Positions 60,711 to 64,000 of a stretch of 64,000 nt of DNA are shown here, in pieces. A program made the position numbers and the translations under genes. Location: contig CAMQYY010000001.1 in the NCBI GenBank assembly GCA_947039515.1, forward strand, positions 1 to 64,000. The letters run 5' to 3'. The stretch's first letter is position 1; each line of letters begins with the position of its first letter. The notes beneath the pieces are model-generated. The model had not been told where the DNA came from. It did no database searches and worked only from the letters and a program-made list of their open reading frames with translations. Source of the DNA: an uncultured Ureaplasma sp. (GTDB lineage Bacteria > Bacillota_I > Bacilli_A > Mycoplasmatales > Mycoplasmoidaceae).

Positions 60711-61913
60711 TTATGAGTAAACTATTTTTTGAATATCAAAAATATTATTTGAATATTTTTTAGATATTTTTTTAGCAATAAAGTAATAGAAATAGAAGAA
60801 TATTGTAAAAACAATAAGAAGTAAAAAAATGAAAGAGAATGCTCAATATTCACCATTTTGTTCAAGTAAAATAATTCCGTCTTTAACAAAAAAATAAATC
60901 ATTTCTGGATTTGCATTTGTTAATGTTGCATAAGGAGTAAATCTAACAAGAAATGGAAGAATGAAAACAATTACACCATATATTGCTGGATATACATAAC
61001 CACTTAATGATAATGTTTTGAATTTAATTGGATTATATAAATTAGTTCTAAAACTTGAAATTGCAAATCAAGAAAAAGTAATTGGAACTAATGTATGTGC
61101 TCATATTAATCTAACATCTTGAGCTACTGATCTTGCTTCAATGTGATAAACAGGGAATAAATATGCTCAATATATTAAACCTACAATTGTAATGTATGCT
61201 GATGTTGTTATTAAAATTGTATTGTTTCTAAAGATATTATTTTTAGGAGAAAATAACATAAATAATAATATAAAGAAACAAAGCATATTAGTAGTATTAG
61301 TAAAGTAACCAAATTTAGCAAATAAAAATATATTATTTGTTTCTACTGGATTATATGGAAATTCAATCATAATAAGACAAAATGAAGTTAAAGCAACTAG
61401 GAATGAAAAATAGAATAATAAAGTATTTCAAAATAATTTATCTTTTTTTCCTCTACTACTAACAAGTTTAAAAAAATGATTATGTGAAACAGTTGAATTT
61501 AAATCTGGATGAATATTTAATTTTAAATAAATAAAATATTCTTGAAAATAATTATTATTGATACTTTTTTTGAAAAAATAAGGAACTAAAAATAAAGAAA
61601 AAAATCCAAAAAAGGAAATTGCTTTAAATGATTCATCCTTTATTTTAGGAATTAATCTAAATTGAATATAAAGAGAAATAGATATATAAAAAATTAATAC
61701 ATATACTAAAAAACCTCTAATAAGTTGAGCATGATTAGTAATAGAATCATGATCGATATTATTAATTCCCCAACCAAACTCATTAAATGTTTGACTTGTT
61801 AAAACAGCAAAGCTGATTAACAAAATAAACATTATTAATTGCAATAATGAAAAAATACTTATTTTAGATCATCAGATGCTTGTATAGTCATTTTTATTTT
61901 TTATCAAGTTCAT
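60711..61913 (-). CDS. DUF1600-like multi-pass membrane protein, copy 1
   Basis: 400 aa, about eight hydrophobic segments. Distinct blocks: TSIWWSKISIFSLLQLIMF, FNEFGWGINNIDH, SHNHFFKLVSSRGKKDKLFWN, FAKFGYFTNTTNML and YNPIKFKTLSLSGYVYP. Length and layout resemble the DUF1600 membrane proteins of mollicutes; function unknown. A second copy lies at 62714. It is divergent from the SOD remnant with a 77-nt shared promoter gap. Confidence 0.78.
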
Positions 61914-61990
61914 ATTAAAAATAATTATATATTAAAAAAAATATATATTAAAATGATGGATATATTAAAACAAGGAATTCAAAAAATATA

Positions 61991-62578
61991 ATGTTTGAAC
62001 TAACGTCTTTAAAATATGAATTTAATGCATTAGAGCCATATTATAATGCTCAAACATTTGAAATCCATCATACAAAACATCATAAAGCTTATGTTAATAA
62101 TCTAAATAATGCTCTTGAAAAATTAGATCAATTTAAAAATTGAGATTTAAATAAAATTTTGACTTCATTAAATGAATTTTCCAAATGAAATAAAAACTAC
62201 AATTAGAAATAATACTGGTGCTATTTATAATCACGATTTATTCTGAGATCAATTTAGCAAAAATCCAAAATTTATTAGTGATAAATTTTTAAATTAATTG
62301 AAAAAGATTTTAAATCATTTGATAATTTTAAAAATGAATTTGATACAAAAGCAAAAACAAATTTTGGTAGTAGTTGAACTTTTTTAGTTTTAGATAATGA
62401 TGAACTAAAAATTGTAAATTTACCAAATCATGATTGTCCTATAAGTAATAACCAAAAACCTTTAATGGTTATTGACATCTGAGAACATGCTTATTATTTA
62501 AAGTTTCAAAATAGAAGAAATGAATGAATAGATAGTTTTTGAAATATAATTGACTGGGAAGTTGTTAAAAAAAATTAG
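61991..62578 (+). pseudogene. Fe/Mn superoxide dismutase, two frameshifts
   Basis: Full-length by size (588 nt) but broken. Start: [16 protein letters not shown], then [15 protein letters not shown] (metal His). At TTTT 62177-62180 one extra T throws the frame into a stop; the right frame continues NEIKTTIRNN, YNHDLFWDQF (metal His). Near 62291-62293 one A is missing and the first frame resumes: NFGSSWTFLVLDND and DIWEHAYYLKFQNRR (metal Asp and His). Net shift zero. Would otherwise detoxify superoxide. Confidence 0.88.
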
Positions 62579-62588
62579 ATAGATAATT

Positions 62589-62626
62589 AAAAATCTTATT
62601 ATATTAATCAATATAATAAGATTTTT
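62589..62626. terminator. Hairpin after the SOD remnant
   Basis: Perfect 17-bp stem AAAAATCTTATTATATT / AATATAATAAGATTTTT, loop AATC; lies between convergent SOD remnant and second DUF1600-like gene. Confidence 0.9.
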
Positions 62627-62713
62627 AATTTCATAGGAATTAATCGCTAATTATTTATTAGCTATTTATCTTTTTTTATGTCTATGAAATTTAAGATATA
62701 AAAATTAATCTTC

Positions 62714-63928
62714 TTAGACTTCTGTATGTAAAACAGTTCTTGAAATATCAAAAATATTATTTGAATATTTTTGAGATATTTTCTTAGCAATAAAGTAATA
62801 GAAATAGAAGAATAATGTAAAAATGACAACAAATAAAAACATAAAAGAAAATACTCAATATTCGCCATTTTGTTCAAGTTTAAGAATTCCATCTACAACA
62901 TGAAAATAAATCATTTCTGGATTTGTATTAGTTATAAATCCATAAGGAGTAAATCTAATAAAAAATGGAAGAATAAAAATAATAGCACCATATATTGTTG
63001 GATATACATACCCACTTAATGATAATGTTCTAAATTTAATTGGATTATATAAATTTGTTCTAAAACTTGAAATTGAAAATCAAATAAAAGTAATTGGAAC
63101 TAATGTATGTGTTCAAACAGATCTAGCATTTTGAGCAGGAGGTCTAGAATCAAAATCATTAGCAATAGGGAATAAATATGCTCAGTATATCAAACCTACA
63201 ATTGTAATGCATGCTGACATTATTATTAAAATTGTATTATTTCTAAATATATAATTTTTAGGAGAAAATAACATAAATAATAATATGAAAAAACAAATCA
63301 TATTAGTAGTATTAGTAAAATAACCAAATTTAGCAAATAAGAACATATTACTTGTTTCAGCAGGATCAGATGGCATTTGTATCATAATAAAACAAAATGA
63401 AATTAAAGCAACTAGAAATGTAAAATAAAATAATAAAGTATTTCAAAATAATCTATCTTTTTTTCCTCTAATACTAAAAAGCTTAAAGAAATGATTATGT
63501 GAAACTGTCGAATTTAAATCTGGATTAATATTTAATTTTAAGTAAAGAAAATAATCTTTAAAATAATTATTATTAATACTTCTTTTGAAAAAATAAGGAA
63601 CGAGAAGTCAAGAAATAAATCCTAATAAAGCAATGCTTTTGAAGCATTCATTTTTTATTTTTGGAATTAATCTAAATTGAATATAAAGAGAAATAGATAT
63701 ATAGAAGATTAATGTATAAACTAAAAAACCTCTAATAAGCTGAGCATGTGGACTAATAGCATCTACAAGAGGGCTATTGATTCCTCAACCAAATTCATTA
63801 AATGTTTGTGCTGTTAAAATAGCAAAACTTATTAATAGAATAAACATTATAAATTGTAATAATGAAAAAATACTTATTTTAGTTCATCAAATACTTGTAT
63901 AGTCATTTTTATTTTTCGATAAATTCAT
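62714..63928 (-). CDS. DUF1600-like multi-pass membrane protein, copy 2
   Basis: 404 aa, a close paralogue of copy 1 over its whole length (TSIWWTKISIFSLLQFIMF, FNEFGWGINSPLVD, FAKFGYFTNTTNMICF, YNPIKFRTLSLSGYVYP). Differences are concentrated in extracellular-type loops (SPLVDAISP; IANDFDSRPPAQ). C-terminal end has RTVLHTEV instead of KIVYS. Intact. Together with the upstream SOD it forms the duplicated unit. Function unknown. Confidence 0.78.
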
Positions 63929-63991
63929 ATTAAAAATAATTATATATTAATATGATGTAAAATATTAAAAATAAGGAATCTAAAAAATATA

Positions 63992-64000
63992 ATGTTAAAA
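63992..64000 (+). CDS. Start of a gene cut by the window edge, possibly a second SOD
   Basis: Only MLK is visible. The context AAGGAAT-CTAAAAAATATA-ATG is nearly the same as that before the SOD remnant at 61991, and the divergent partner is a DUF1600-like gene in both cases, so a second, perhaps intact SOD copy is inferred. Confidence 0.4.

Noticed and set aside
62662-62892. Short minus frame rich in Leu/Phe at the end of DUF1600-like copy 2
   Set aside because: It is an alternative frame of the intact paralogue, whose correct frame matches copy 1 throughout.

Overview
The window is very AT-rich and reads coherently only if UGA is translated as tryptophan: conserved genes such as fusA, rpoB, rpoC, cas9 and infB all run through in-frame UGA codons at Trp positions. 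With the small intergenic gaps, two DUF1600-like membrane proteins and the local order rpsL-rpsG-fusA-tuf and nusA-ylxR-infB-rbfA, this points to a mollicute (Mycoplasma/Ureaplasma/Malacoplasma type). I cannot name the species from sequence alone.

Layout. 1-1760: a DpnII-type GATC restriction-modification pair whose methylase carries a long AG dinucleotide tract inside its coding sequence (phase-variable). 1868-4670: six tandem paralogous small membrane proteins, with a seventh decayed copy at about 7925-8019. 4879-15373: an accessory region with a GHKL ATPase/HExxH fusion, a HEPN-like protein divergent from a nucleotidyltransferase-like protein, a YbjQ-like protein, a triple-RidA protein, a 778-aa STAND-like P-loop ATPase, a MATE-like transporter fused to a P-loop domain, and an HNH nuclease overlapping a HEPN-like gene. 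15475-24527: a complete type II-A CRISPR locus in an unusual order: tracrRNA (with a recognisable promoter), cas1, cas2, csn2, an array of 52 repeats, then cas9 on the opposite strand converging on the array. 24701-29765: a YbjQ protein, an unknown protein, a frameshifted membrane-anchored GIY-YIG gene, and two long paralogues each holding one degenerate and one intact RuvC-like domain.

29839-50765 is mostly housekeeping on the minus strand: tuf, fusA, rpsG, rpsL; nusA, ylxR, infB, rbfA and a small membrane protein; rpoB, rpoC; rpsB; then on the plus strand a HIT protein, cytidine deaminase, a phosphohexomutase and an SNF2-like helicase. RpoB has Asn at the E. coli 526 position, the change linked to natural rifampicin resistance in mollicutes.

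52152-60543 is a second defence island: an OLD-type ATPase-TOPRIM nuclease, a PD-(D/E)XK nuclease with an adenine methylase, and a DUF4420-like/Z1/AIPR set. A decayed segment at 53497-53663 joins a copy of the DUF4420 gene start to a copy of the helicase gene end, so the OLD gene and the R-M pair each sit in one of two tandem copies of the same landing site. 60711-64000 is a tandem duplication of a unit made of a DUF1600-like protein and a divergent superoxide dismutase; the first SOD is a pseudogene with two opposite frameshifts.

Taken together, this is a small mollicute genome segment carrying an unusually dense set of mobile-DNA defences. The least explained parts are the dyad RuvC-like proteins beside cas9, the GHKL-metallopeptidase, the transporter-P-loop fusion and the six-member membrane protein cluster.
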